64,000 bases of DNA from Alphaproteobacteria bacterium (lineage in GTDB: Bacteria > Pseudomonadota > Alphaproteobacteria > Rhodobacterales > Rhodobacteraceae), in contig JAUHXK010000007.1 of assembly GCA_030427405.1 (NCBI GenBank), positions 62,001-126,000 on the forward strand, in the 5' to 3' direction. Below, piece after piece: positions 26,288 to 36,813 of this stretch. Under the pieces are notes generated by a model, which was not told the DNA's origin, made no database searches, and was given only the letters and a program-made list of their open reading frames with translations. The position numbers were made by a program, and so were the translations under genes. Within the stretch, counting starts at the first letter, position 1. Every line of letters starts with the position of its first letter.

Positions 26288-27745
26288 TCAGCCGCCCTTT
26301 GGCGTCTGCGCAAGGGACAGAAGCAGGTCCAGATCCATGTGCTTTTCCAGGTGGGCGGCCAGCGCATCAAGCGTTCGTTCGACATCATCCTCGTAGGTGA
26401 TGGATGAGGCGGCACCGAACTGGCGCAGGTAGCTGGCGCGAAACGGGTCGGACGAAAAGACACCATGCAGATAGCTGCCCCGTATTCGGCCATTTGCACT
26501 GGCCGCACCTTCGGGCCGGCCGTCGATTTCCAGCCAGGCCCGGTCGCAATCGGGGCCCTGGGTGCGTCCCATATGGATTTCGTAACCGGTAACAGGCTCC
26601 CCCCCCGGCAGGGCCGTCGCCTGTCGCTGCGTGACCTGTTTCTGCCCGTCCATTACGGTATCGACATCCAGCAACCCTAGCCCTTTTACCGCACCCGCGG
26701 CGCCGTCTACGCCCAGGGGGTCGGAAATGGATTGCCCCAGCATCTGATAGCCGCCGCACAGGCCCAGCACATGCCCACCGCGGCGCACATGCGCCTGAAG
26801 GTCGATATCCCACCCCTGCGCCCGGAAATACGCCAAGTCGCCGATCGTGGACTTGCTGCCCGGCAACAGGACCAAATCCGCGTCGCCGGGCAGGGCCTGA
26901 CCGGAGGGGATGATTTCAACCGTCACGCCCGGCTCTGCCGAAAGCGGGTCGAGGTCGTCGAAATTCGCCATACGCTCAAGCTGAGGAACGGCGATCTTGC
27001 ACGCGCCGCCGCGATGCGAGCGAATGTCCATCATGTCTTCGGCCGGAAGTTTCCACGCATCGTGAAACCAGGGCACAACCCCCAGGCAGGGCCAGCCCGT
27101 GCGGTTGGCAATATCGTCCCGACCTTCGTCAAACAGGCTCACATCCCCCTTGAACCGGTTGACGGCGAAGCCTCGGATCAGGGCCAGGTCGTCGTGGTCC
27201 AGAACCGCCTGCGTCCCGACAATCTGGGCGATGACGCCGCCCCGGTGGATGTCGCCGACCAGGATCACCGGAACGCCCGCGGCACTGGCGAACCCCATAT
27301 TTGCGATGTCGCCCGGACGCAGGTTTGTTTCAGCAGGGCTGCCCGCGCCTTCGATCAGCACCAGGTCTGCATCGGCGCAGAGCCGGTCAAAGCTCTGTAG
27401 GGCGGCCGCCAGAAGATCGGCCTTGTTCTTGCGGTAATCGCCGGCTTGCATGGTTCCGGCCCTTTTGCCCTGCACGATGATCTGGGCACCTGTATCGGTT
27501 TCGGGCTTCAGCAGGATCGGGTTCATATCTGTATGGGCCGGACGTTGCGCCGCCCGCGCCTGAAGCGCCTGCGCGCGCCCGATCTCGCCCCCGTTTTCCG
27601 TTACGGCGGCGTTGTTTGACATGTTCTGCGGTTTGAACGGGGCAACATTCAGGCCACGACGTGTATAGGCACGCGCCAGACCGGCCACCAAGACTGACTT
27701 GCCGACATTGCTGCCGGTGCCCTGAATCATAATTGACCGTACCAT
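26288..27745 (-). CDS. cobQ: CobQ, cobyric acid synthase
   Basis: CobQ performs four glutamine-dependent amidations on adenosylcobyrinic acid a,c-diamide. The 485-residue protein has an N-terminal P-loop ([20 protein letters not shown]), the [11 protein letters not shown] motif, and a glutaminase domain with nucleophile Cys in [10 protein letters not shown] and His in GSYLHGVF. The ATG at 27745 has AGGAGG seven bases upstream; the frame extends to 27868 without a better site. It lies 5 kb from the main cob cluster and converges on the PopZ-like gene with only five bases between the stops. No riboswitch was seen upstream. Confidence 0.95.
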   Translation of the reverse strand: MVRSIMIQGTGSNVGKSVLVAGLARAYTRRGLNVAPFKPQNMSNNAAVTENGGEIGRAQALQARAAQRPAHTDMNPILLKPETDTGAQIIVQGKRAGTMQAGDYRKNKADLLAAALQSFDRLCADADLVLIEGAGSPAETNLRPGDIANMGFASAAGVPVILVGDIHRGGVIAQIVGTQAVLDHDDLALIRGFAVNRFKGDVSLFDEGRDDIANRTGWPCLGVVPWFHDAWKLPAEDMMDIRSHRGGACKIAVPQLERMANFDDLDPLSAEPGVTVEIIPSGQALPGDADLVLLPGSKSTIGDLAYFRAQGWDIDLQAHVRRGGHVLGLCGGYQMLGQSISDPLGVDGAAGAVKGLGLLDVDTVMDGQKQVTQRQATALPGGEPVTGYEIHMGRTQGPDCDRAWLEIDGRPEGAASANGRIRGSYLHGVFSSDPFRASYLRQFGAASSITYEDDVERTLDALAAHLEKHMDLDLLLSLAQTPKGG

Positions 27746-27886
27746 GGCCCGCCTCCTGTATCGCCGTGCAGATGACCTGAAATCGTGACAAAGGGGAAGC
27801 CCCGGCAAGCGGCGGCTGCGTAACTTTTGTGGCCGCGTCGCGTCTGCGGTCCGGGGGGCGCACGCCAACCCTGGCCATAGAACAAA

Positions 27887-27922
27887 GAAAAACGCGCCCC
27901 GAGTGAGGAGGCGCGTTTTTTC
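27887..27922 (-). terminator. Intrinsic terminator after the DUF6280-like gene
   Basis: An inverted repeat (GCGCCTCC/GGGGCGC, read on the minus strand) is flanked by A and T runs on both sides, AAAAAACGCGCC and GGCGCGTTTTTC. It lies about 20 bases after the minus-strand gene and upstream of cobQ, and could work in both directions. Confidence 0.75.
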
Positions 27923-27940
27923 AGTAATTGCAGCGATAGA

Positions 27941-28261
27941 TCAGGCGGCTTCGGCCTGCTGTGCTGCGTTGCGACGTTCGCTTTCCTCGCGCGACAGCGC
28001 GACAGAGGTCCGTACACCGCGGCCAACGAATTCCATCAGCCCGCCTACGACGCGTTCATTCGGATCAATACCCGCACAGGACAACACTTCGCGCCCATCA
28101 CGCGAGCGGGCCCAACGGGCGATCTGTTCAGGACCATTGCCGTATTTTTTGTCGTCGGCGATGGCGTCATCCAGAGCAGCCAGTACGACGGCCGCGAAAA
28201 GTTTCCGAGCACGATTGCCTTGCTCATTGTTAAAGGCTGTGCCGTCAACGAAATCTTTCAT
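27941..28261 (-). CDS. DUF6280-like small conserved protein
   Basis: This 106-residue soluble protein starts MKDFVDGTAFNNEQGNRARK and continues with an Ala-rich helix and the segment GIDPNERVVGGLMEFVGRGV. It matches, from memory, a small family restricted to Rhodobacterales (DUF6280) of unknown function. AAGGAAGACGAG precedes the ATG at 28261. It is a single gene ended by an intrinsic terminator and divergent from efp. Confidence 0.7.
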   Translation of the reverse strand: MKDFVDGTAFNNEQGNRARKLFAAVVLAALDDAIADDKKYGNGPEQIARWARSRDGREVLSCAGIDPNERVVGGLMEFVGRGVRTSVALSREESERRNAAQQAEAA

Positions 28262-28408
28262 CTCGTCTTCCTTGTTGTTCTTGCTCTTGTAATTTTCGGC
28301 GTGACGGCCCTTATGACCTATTCGCCGCGATTCGGATACACCTAATTTGCATATCTGCCCTGCGTTCCTTGCATGGCTTTTGCGCGTGCAACACAAGGTT
28401 TCGTTGTC

Positions 28409-28437
28409 TTGTCAGGCGTGATCCCGCCAGATATAGG
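28409..28437 (+). promoter_or_regulatory. Candidate promoter of efp
   Basis: TTGTCA at 28409-28414 is followed after exactly 17 bases by TATAGG at 28432-28437, a good sigma-70 match. Transcription would start about 35 bases before the efp ATG. Confidence 0.55.
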
Positions 28438-28479
28438 GGCGGCAACTGACGCATCAACCGTTTGTGAAGGATTTAAGTC

Positions 28480-29043
28480 ATGCCCAAGATAAATGGGAAC
28501 GAAATTCGCCCCGGCAATGTGCTTGAGCATAACGACGGGTTGTGGGCAGCGGTCAAGGTCGACCATGTCAAGCCGGGCAAGGGGGGTGCGTTTGCCCAGG
28601 TCGAATTGCGCAACCTGCGCAACGGGTCCAAGTTGAATGAACGTTTCCGTTCGGCGGACAAGGTCGAACGGGTCCGCCTTGAACAGAAAGATCAGCAATT
28701 CCTGTACGAATCCGACGGAATGCTGGTTTTCATGGATTCCGAGACCTATGAGCAGATCGAATTGCCTGCGGAGCTGCTGGGCGACCGTCGCCCGTTCTTG
28801 CAGGATGGGATGACAATCGTGGTGGAATTCTATGAAAGCGAGGCACTGAATGCGACCCTGCCGCAAAAGGTCACCTGCAAGATCGTGGAAACTGAACCGG
28901 TCGTAAAAGGCCAGACCGCGGCAAACTCGTTCAAACCCGCGATCCTGGATAACGGGGTAAAGGTCATGGTGCCGCCTTTCATCGGTCAGGACGAGATGAT
29001 CATCGTGAACACGGAATCCATGGAATATTCCGAACGCGCCTAA
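28480..29043 (+). CDS. efp: Elongation factor P
   Basis: EF-P binds between the P and E sites of the ribosome and relieves stalling at polyproline. The 187-residue protein has the KOW-like N-domain starting [17 protein letters not shown], with the tip loop VKPGKGGAF. The tip residue is Lys34, the type modified by EpmA in other bacteria. Two OB-fold domains follow, with the C-terminal motif [26 protein letters not shown] precedes the start. A terminator follows the gene. Confidence 0.96.
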   Translation: MPKINGNEIRPGNVLEHNDGLWAAVKVDHVKPGKGGAFAQVELRNLRNGSKLNERFRSADKVERVRLEQKDQQFLYESDGMLVFMDSETYEQIELPAELLGDRRPFLQDGMTIVVEFYESEALNATLPQKVTCKIVETEPVVKGQTAANSFKPAILDNGVKVMVPPFIGQDEMIIVNTESMEYSERA

Positions 29044-29069
29044 GCCTTGGCCAAGCATCGTTTCCGACC

Positions 29070-29106
29070 AAAGACCGCGACGGCACGCGCCGCGCGGTCT
29101 TTATTG
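29070..29106 (+). terminator. Intrinsic terminator of efp
   Basis: AAAGACCGC (29070-29078) pairs with GCGGTCTTT (29094-29102), with a 15-base internal sequence that can extend the stem. A T-rich tail (TTTATTGTTT) follows. Confidence 0.7.
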
Positions 29107-29116
29107 TTTCTTGGCC

Positions 29117-30055
29117 CTAGGGTCTGGCCTGCCGGTATTTCTCGCGGTCCGGGCCGAACAGTTCCTGTAGCAGTTCGTATTTGATACGGTTCGCGCTGAC
29201 CTGCCTGTAAAAGGAAATAAGAAACGATGTCGGGCCCTGTAACCGGCTTAGGCCGCTGGTCGCGGCGACCACGGTGCCGATATCGGTATCGCCTTTCAGG
29301 ACAAGCCAGCCGCCCAGCATCAAAACCCCGACGGTTCCCGCCCCGTTGATGACGCTCAAAAGAAACTTGGTCGACAGTTTCCACAGGAACATGCTGCGCC
29401 GGGTTTCATAGATGGCGTCGAACTGGTCATGCACGTCCTGGGTGACCTCTTCGATCTTGTCCACCGTCAGGTGATCGGTCGCGCTGCGCAGGATGCGAAC
29501 CCGCTCGGCGACATATACATTTACCTTTCGTTGCGACGCCAGAACGATGATGATCTGCGGGACGATCATCGAAAGGGCAATAATGCCCAGCCCGGGCTGG
29601 GTCGACGAGATGTAGCCGATCACGCTGATCAGCGTGCCAATCTGGACAACCGGATCGGAAAACGCACCACCCGCGAATTTGCCAAGCTCTTCGGCCTCGG
29701 CGGATATGGCGGTGGTCATGGTCCCCTTGCGCAAGTCCTCTCCAGTTTCGTCCACGTCGATCGCCCTGGCCAACAGTCGTTGGCGGATCAGGCGGATGAC
29801 GTCTTCGCCCAATGTGCCGGCGCGAAACCCCAAAACCCATTTCAAAGCAAGGCTAAGAACGATGACGCCCATCATCCCCGCGCACAGCAAGATCAGCCGG
29901 CCTTCGTCAACATTCTTTTCCGTCAGGTGATTTACGATATCGCGCTGAAATTCCAACGGCGCCGCTGCCAGGGCCGCCACGGCCAGAGACAGCAGGATCA
30001 AGAAGATCTGGCGCCCAGAACTGACGCGCCAGATCGCGGCATAAAGCTGAAGCAT
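29117..30055 (-). CDS. ABC transporter transmembrane domain protein without ATPase domain
   Basis: The 312-residue protein has the layout of an ABC exporter membrane domain: hydrophobic segments near residues 15-35, 55-77, 135-155, 158-177 and 233-258, with long cytoplasmic helices between them. The segment EDVIRLIRQRLLARAIDVDE resembles the first coupling helix region of type IV ABC exporters. There is no Walker A, signature or Walker B motif, and the gene stops soon after the last helix. No gene for a separate ATPase is nearby. It may pair with an ATPase encoded elsewhere or have taken another role. It is convergent with efp. Confidence 0.65.
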   Translation of the reverse strand: MLQLYAAIWRVSSGRQIFLILLSLAVAALAAAPLEFQRDIVNHLTEKNVDEGRLILLCAGMMGVIVLSLALKWVLGFRAGTLGEDVIRLIRQRLLARAIDVDETGEDLRKGTMTTAISAEAEELGKFAGGAFSDPVVQIGTLISVIGYISSTQPGLGIIALSMIVPQIIIVLASQRKVNVYVAERVRILRSATDHLTVDKIEEVTQDVHDQFDAIYETRRSMFLWKLSTKFLLSVINGAGTVGVLMLGGWLVLKGDTDIGTVVAATSGLSRLQGPTSFLISFYRQVSANRIKYELLQELFGPDREKYRQARP

Positions 30056-30170
30056 TGGTTTTTCCGATCAGTCAGACCTGTGAGCAGTCATATCCTGCGC
30101 GACAAGACGGGCAAACTGACCTGCCAGTATAGAATAGAACCAGTGCCGCAACTGCAACAGCCTGCCCAGG

Positions 30171-30908
30171 TCAGGGCAGCAGTCCAATCACCGCGTCGCC
30201 GGCGCGCATATCCTCGCCCGCCCGGTCAAGCCGAAGATAGGCAATGGCGCGGTCGCCAGAGCGTGTGAACAGCGTGCCCGCGGGCTTGCCGCCGGACTGA
30301 ATCTCGGCTCCGGTGTCCGCCGGGCCATCAACGGATACGCGCCGCAACCCTTTGCGCAGTTCGGTCTTGTGTTTCATGCGGGCCGTGACCTCCTGGCCGA
30401 CATAGCACCCTTTGCGGAAATCCACGCCGTTCAGGGCTTCGAACCCGCATTCCAGGATATAGCTGTCGGGTGTCAGCTCGATGCCGGTTTCCGGAATGCA
30501 GTGGCGTACACGGATCGCATCCCAGTCCGATCCGTCGTCGCTTTCGGCTGCGGTCGAATAGGCCCGCCACCCCATTTCGGGATGACGCGGATCGGGCAGG
30601 GCGCCCATCGGGGCCGGGCCGGTTCCACGCTGGACCTGCAGGTCCGTTGAATTGATCGCCAGGTTGGCGCGCAGCTTGTACATGCCAAGACGCTTTGCCA
30701 AGCCATCGGCCAGTTCTTCGGCAACATCTACAAGCACCGCGCCTGCGTCCCGTTTCAGGAAAAAATCGGCCAGGTATTTGCCTTGTGGTGTCAGCAGGGC
30801 GGTATAGACCAGCCCATCCTGCAGCCCGGCAATATCGTTGGTCACCAAGCTTTGCAAAAAACTTTCGGTGTCAGGACCGGTCAGGCTCAGTACACGGCGG
30901 GTGGGCAT
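30171..30908 (-). CDS. ygfZ: YgfZ/GcvT-fold protein, iron-sulfur cluster maintenance
   Basis: YgfZ is a folate-binding protein that helps the assembly or repair of certain Fe-S enzymes. The 245-residue protein contains the family signature KGCYVGQEVTARM (from residue 166), including the conserved Cys, after the N-terminal part VLSLTGPDTESFLQSLVTND. The start at 30908 has GAGGA upstream; a longer open frame reaches 31097 but overlaps the divergent glycosyltransferase gene. The two genes share a 73-base divergent region. Confidence 0.9.
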   Translation of the reverse strand: MPTRRVLSLTGPDTESFLQSLVTNDIAGLQDGLVYTALLTPQGKYLADFFLKRDAGAVLVDVAEELADGLAKRLGMYKLRANLAINSTDLQVQRGTGPAPMGALPDPRHPEMGWRAYSTAAESDDGSDWDAIRVRHCIPETGIELTPDSYILECGFEALNGVDFRKGCYVGQEVTARMKHKTELRKGLRRVSVDGPADTGAEIQSGGKPAGTLFTRSGDRAIAYLRLDRAGEDMRAGDAVIGLLP

Positions 30909-30981
30909 GGGCGGGTCCTCGTCAAATCCTCTGGCCTCGTGATATAGGAGTTCTGACAGCCATGGCCAGAGGGTATCGGAT

Positions 30982-31656
30982 ATGCCAGCCCCGATAAGTA
31001 TTATCATTCCAACCCTGAACGCAGAGGCCGAGCTGTCGCGCAGCCTGCCGGTGTTGATGGAAGGTCTGCAAGCCGGTCTGATCCGCGAACTGATCATAAC
31101 CGATGGCGGGTCGACGGATCACACCTTGGAAATTGCCGAGGAGGCCGGGGCCGAGATCGTATCGGGCCCCGCGTCGCGCGGCGGGCAATTGCGGCGGGGA
31201 TGCGCCGCTGCCAAGGGGGAATGGTTACTGGTTCTGCATGCGGATACGGCGTTGCAGGACGGTTGGACCGAACCGGTTGCCGAGCATCTGACAAGCGGGC
31301 GGCCAGCGGTGTTCCGGCTTGCGTTCCGCGCCAAGGGCGGCTGGCCCGCCTGGGTTGCGGGCTGGGCCAACCTGCGCACCCGGCTGTTCGGCCTGCCCTA
31401 TGGCGACCAGGGGCTGTTCGTGCCGCGCAAGATCTACCAGGCGGCGGGCGGCTTTCCCGATCAGCCCCTGATGGAGGACGTCGCCCTGATCCGTGCCCTG
31501 CCGCGCGCCGTACTTTTGAACGCGCAGGCGGTCACGAGTGCCGAGCGGTATGATCGACAGGGCTGGTTTCGGCGTGGGGCGCGGAACCTGTGGACTCTGG
31601 CGCGCTATTACTTTGGGGCAGATCCAGAGCGGCTGGCGCAGTCCTACCGGCGCTGA
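30982..31656 (+). CDS. Glycosyltransferase, TIGR04283 family
   Basis: This 224-residue family 2 glycosyltransferase has PISIIIPTLNAEAEL at the N-terminus, the nucleotide-binding IITDGGSTDHT, the metal motif VLHADTAL and the GDQGLFVPRKIYQAAGGF acceptor segment. The family is annotated in databases as TIGR04283, linked by name to arsenosugar synthesis, but no arsenic genes are nearby so the true product is unknown. Its last 125 bases overlap the 3' end of the convergent membrane protein gene. Confidence 0.8.
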   Translation: MPAPISIIIPTLNAEAELSRSLPVLMEGLQAGLIRELIITDGGSTDHTLEIAEEAGAEIVSGPASRGGQLRRGCAAAKGEWLLVLHADTALQDGWTEPVAEHLTSGRPAVFRLAFRAKGGWPAWVAGWANLRTRLFGLPYGDQGLFVPRKIYQAAGGFPDQPLMEDVALIRALPRAVLLNAQAVTSAERYDRQGWFRRGARNLWTLARYYFGADPERLAQSYRR

Positions 31657-32419
31657 AGCTGCCGCACAGCTCGACCACGGATTTGCCCAGGCGGAACGGC
31701 GCGGCAAAGCTGACAAGGCACAGGGCGATGATCTGAAGGCCAAGGATATGGGCATTGGCCTGCAGGTATTCCCATTCATCCTTCAATTTGCCGACCTGTT
31801 CGATCAGGTCATCATAGCTTTGTGCCAGGATGACGTAATCCCCGGCAATGGCGGGGACCTTGCGGCGCATATTGTCGATGGCGGCCTGCGTGCGTTCATC
31901 CACCGAGGTGAAAACAAGGAACTGTTCAATATCGAACGCATCGGCCTTTGATGCCTTTTCCCGCATGTCCTGCGCATCGGACCCGGCTTGCGCACCGACC
32001 AGGAATTGCAGACCCTGCAACGGGGCCACCTCGTCCGTTACGGCAATGAACAAGGGAAGGTCGGCATTGCTGGCGGTCGAGGCTGACAGAAACTCGACCT
32101 TGTCGCACAGCACCCTGATGTCGCTGTCATAGGCAGGGTCACAGAACCGCAACCGGAACCGCGCGGCGTCCCGGTCAAAGGCTTGCGTCGCCGCATAGGC
32201 CACGTCAATCTGCCGGTCCAGCCGCGAACTGTCCGCGGTATAGAGACCGGCCAGAACCGCGACCAGCGCGCCCAGACCGCCCAGAACGACCCAGACCAGG
32301 TCCGCAAGTTTCCACGCCCGGTGACCTGCGGGTTTGCGAAACAGGAACGCGGTGCCGACCGAGCCGAACACAAAGAACAGGATCAGCAAGGGCAGCTGAT
32401 TTTCCGCAATGAAACTCAT
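31532..32419 (-). CDS. Membrane protein of unknown function
   Basis: With the ATG at 32419 the product has 295 residues. There are two N-terminal transmembrane segments (about 7-27 and 38-62), a soluble middle of about 160 residues, and a third hydrophobic segment (about 228-246) followed by a Pro/Ser-rich tail. The middle has two Cys (RFCDPAYDSDIRVLCDK) and a helical region EQVGKLKDEWEYLQAN. I do not recognise the family. Its 3' part overlaps the glycosyltransferase gene by 125 bases on the opposite strand, so one of the two stops may be displaced or the overlap is real. Confidence 0.6.
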   Translation of the reverse strand: MSFIAENQLPLLILFFVFGSVGTAFLFRKPAGHRAWKLADLVWVVLGGLGALVAVLAGLYTADSSRLDRQIDVAYAATQAFDRDAARFRLRFCDPAYDSDIRVLCDKVEFLSASTASNADLPLFIAVTDEVAPLQGLQFLVGAQAGSDAQDMREKASKADAFDIEQFLVFTSVDERTQAAIDNMRRKVPAIAGDYVILAQSYDDLIEQVGKLKDEWEYLQANAHILGLQIIALCLVSFAAPFRLGKSVVELCGSFSAGRTAPAALDLPQSNSAPESTGSAPHAETSPVDHTARHS

Positions 32420-32617
32420 GGGGCCGAGTGTAAGACCTGCGCAGGGTCTGGCAACACTCCTCACGCGCAGTTGTTGGCAAGCCTGGCGGTTGGGGCATTC
32501 GGCTGTTCAGCGCAAACCGGCAACGCCGATATGAAATCAACGCAGCTTGGATGCAGGCCCGCCCAAGGCTGCGCGCGGCAAGAGAGCTTCCCCTGCCGCC
32601 CGAAATGCCCTGTGCCG

Positions 32618-33127
32618 TCAGTAATTGCCGATCGTGCCGCGCCCGTCCGGTGTCATCCGGTAGCAGGTCGTCCGGCTGAGCGGCAAAAGCGTGTCTGCGG
32701 TATCCAGGGCCACGCCTACGGGGCAGGCCGGAATATTCACGTAACGATAACCCTTGTCGGCCATGCATTGCCCAAAGACGCGTTGTCGCAGACCTGCATT
32801 GGTGTCGGTCGTCGTGACCTGCCCGCCAAAGGTCTGCCCGCCGGTGGTATTGCAGAAGGTCTGGGTGCCGATCTGGTTGCAATAGGTCTGGGTGGGGGAT
32901 GAAATCACGGGCGTCGTGCTGACGACCTGGTTTGCCGGAACCTGCTGCGCTGCGAAGACCTGGCAATTCGTCTGGTCGCGCTGAACGACCGCGGGCGTCG
33001 TTCCGGCCTTGTAGGCAAAGTTCTGCAGCGGCAATCCGGCCTTGTAGCGATCATATTGCGTTTGGGTCATGCACCCGGCCAGCGCCGAGGCCAGAGCGAA
33101 CGCAATAATAAGATGTCTTTTGTTCAC
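32618..33127 (-). CDS. Putative lipoprotein of unknown function
   Basis: The 169-residue product begins MNKRHLIIAFALASALAGCM, a lipoprotein signal with lipobox LAGC and acylated Cys19. The mature part is rich in Thr and Gln with five more cysteines (TNCQVF, YCNQIG, FCNTTG, QCMADKGYRY, ACPVG, TCYR). The pattern CMADKGY with a following Cys is found in several small exported proteins of Rhodobacterales. No function is known to me. It stands alone, in the same orientation as the preceding membrane gene. Confidence 0.7.
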   Translation of the reverse strand: MNKRHLIIAFALASALAGCMTQTQYDRYKAGLPLQNFAYKAGTTPAVVQRDQTNCQVFAAQQVPANQVVSTTPVISSPTQTYCNQIGTQTFCNTTGGQTFGGQVTTTDTNAGLRQRVFGQCMADKGYRYVNIPACPVGVALDTADTLLPLSRTTCYRMTPDGRGTIGNY

Positions 33128-33420
33128 AACGGTTTCCTTTAAAGGTCTTGCCTGAACGTCCCAAAGAGGGACCGGTTTTCGGGAATTGTAAACATGTGAA
33201 GTTTGTTGAAATTATGGAAACGCTGCACTGATTTTAAGAGTAATTGGGTAAGTGTTCGGGGGGGCAGCGCAGGTCGGTTGGATTGGGGAACGGCGGCAAG
33301 TTGCTCTGTTCCGGCAGGGGAACCAAACTTTGGCCCGGCCCGCCGCGTTTTGCCGAGGGAGATTCTGCTTTTTGGCGGCGTCGACGAGGGTTGCGGCAGG
33401 CTGGGATGGCTGAGGTACTC
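33128..33420. other. Intergenic stretch with nothing recognised
   Basis: This 293-base interval between the lipoprotein gene and the AT-richer membrane gene holds no open frame with a ribosome site and no clear hairpin. Base composition changes in it, with GC-rich blocks next to AT-richer ones. Confidence 0.4.
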
Positions 33421-33981
33421 TCAGAAAGCCTGCCAACTTTGCACCAGAGTACCAATGATCTTCGGGTTACGAAGCGCGAAGATTGAGGCTACTAAGACTA
33501 GTAAATACTCTAAAATAAAGTTTCGCAAACCAGTGACGATATCCACCAATGTTGCGACAAAGTTTTCAATCTTGTCGCGCTTTTCGCTTTCAGTAATATG
33601 CTGATATTCCCATTCGTCTAAGTGCTCGTATGGATTGTCGTAGTCAAACGAAGGATCCCCGTACAGTTGCTGGTCGATTCTTGTAATGACAGCCATTGAA
33701 CGGGTATTCCAACGTTCGTTAATCCGTTTAAGCAACACGGACATTGCCTCGACAATGGCTACAAGACTATGCAGAGAGAAGATTGCCAACAGAAAGACAG
33801 TGACGAGTTGTCCGAAAGATATCAGATCGGATTGCACGACGGCGATGCTCAATCCAAAGATCGAAACCTGATCGCTCAATAGCTCAGCATTGGCAATTGC
33901 AAAGGTAAAGGCTACTGAGAAATACAGCGATTTTCGTGTTTTTTTAAGGTTCTCATGCTCTGTGACAGAAGCTAGGGGCAA
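33421..33981 (-). CDS. Small membrane protein in an AT-richer patch
   Basis: The 186-residue product has hydrophobic segments near residues 18-38 and 53-80 and a third near 150-172, with an acidic soluble part between them (YGDPSFDYDNPYEHLDEWEYQ). I recognise no family. Codon use differs from all its neighbours: many codons end in A or T and the region 33440-34015 is visibly AT-richer. That suggests recent acquisition. It sits just downstream of parE on the same strand. Confidence 0.55.
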   Translation of the reverse strand: MPLASVTEHENLKKTRKSLYFSVAFTFAIANAELLSDQVSIFGLSIAVVQSDLISFGQLVTVFLLAIFSLHSLVAIVEAMSVLLKRINERWNTRSMAVITRIDQQLYGDPSFDYDNPYEHLDEWEYQHITESEKRDKIENFVATLVDIVTGLRNFILEYLLVLVASIFALRNPKIIGTLVQSWQAF

Positions 33982-34024
33982 AATTAGTGTTCTTTTTTCA
34001 TAGGTCTATCGAACTCAGTGGCCA

Positions 34025-35983
<1,959 letters not shown>

Positions 35984-36137
35984 GGGGTCTGCTCTTGTTC
36001 TTGGGTTTGCCCCATTATGGCAGGTGATGTGTGTCGGGGGAAGAGGGGCGCGAAGTGTTGTGGAAAACTCGCGCCGTCGGGGATTGCAATTTCAGGGCGA
36101 CGCGGGTCCTGTTGTACGGGGTGCAGGGAGGCAGGGC

Positions 36138-36746
36138 ATGAGCTGGATCAGAACCATTTCATTCGACGAGGCCACGGGCCGTTTGCGGGCGTTGTATGAG
36201 CGTGTCGCGGGGCCCGGTGGGAATGTGGACAACATCATGATGGCCCATGGGCTGCGCCCGCATTCGATGGAAGGGCATATGGCGATCTACAAGGCGGTGC
36301 TCCATCATTCGGGCAACAAAGTGCCCAGGTGGTTTCTGGAGGTCCTTGGCGTGTGGGTGAGTTCGCTCAACGGTTGCAGCTATTGCGTCGAACATCACTT
36401 TGCGGGTCTGCAACGGCTGTTGAAGGATTCAGAGCGAGCGGACGCGATCCGAAGCGCCATCGCGGCAGGCGAACCCGGGGCGGGCCCTTTGTCCGAAGCG
36501 CAGGTCGTGGCGATGCGCTATGCGCGCAAGCTGACCCAAGCTCCGGCGCAGATGGAAGAACAGGACGTTGCCGCGCTGAGGCAGTCCGGGTGGGATGATG
36601 GCGAGATTCTGGAGATCAACCAGGTTTGCGCCTATTTCGCCTATGCCAACAGAACGGTTCTGGGGCTTGGGTGTTCGACGCAAGGCGATGTGCTTGGCTT
36701 GTCGCCGAACAATGCGGCCAACACCGACGATTGGGGCCATCGCTAG
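36138..36746 (+). CDS. AhpD-like peroxidase-related protein (CMD family)
   Basis: This 202-residue protein is of the carboxymuconolactone decarboxylase/AhpD superfamily, in the peroxidase-related group. It carries the redox motif CSYCVEHH (C80, C83, H87) and the surrounding helix EVLGVWVSSLNG. Such proteins have alkylhydroperoxidase-type activity or related thiol chemistry. The start at 36138 is preceded by GGAGGC; the open frame extends upstream to 35952 but that part is in the parE leader. The gene is followed by a strong inverted repeat. Confidence 0.82.
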   Translation: MSWIRTISFDEATGRLRALYERVAGPGGNVDNIMMAHGLRPHSMEGHMAIYKAVLHHSGNKVPRWFLEVLGVWVSSLNGCSYCVEHHFAGLQRLLKDSERADAIRSAIAAGEPGAGPLSEAQVVAMRYARKLTQAPAQMEEQDVAALRQSGWDDGEILEINQVCAYFAYANRTVLGLGCSTQGDVLGLSPNNAANTDDWGHR

Positions 36747-36756
36747 GCGGATAGAG

Positions 36757-36806
36757 GCGAGGGGCCAGCCCCTCGCGCTCCCCGGGATATTTTTGGCCAG
36801 ATGAAG
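36757..36806 (+). repeat. Intergenic element: perfect stem plus GGGATATTTTTGGCCAGATG motif
   Basis: A perfect nine-base stem GCGAGGGGC/GCCCCTCGC (36757-36776) is followed by CTCCCCGGGATATTTTTGGC and CAGATGAAG. It lies between two convergent genes and would act as a terminator. A related tail occurs at 51899-51925. From memory, such elements recur between genes in Roseobacter-group genomes. Confidence 0.6.
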
Positions 36807-36813
36807 AGGCGGA

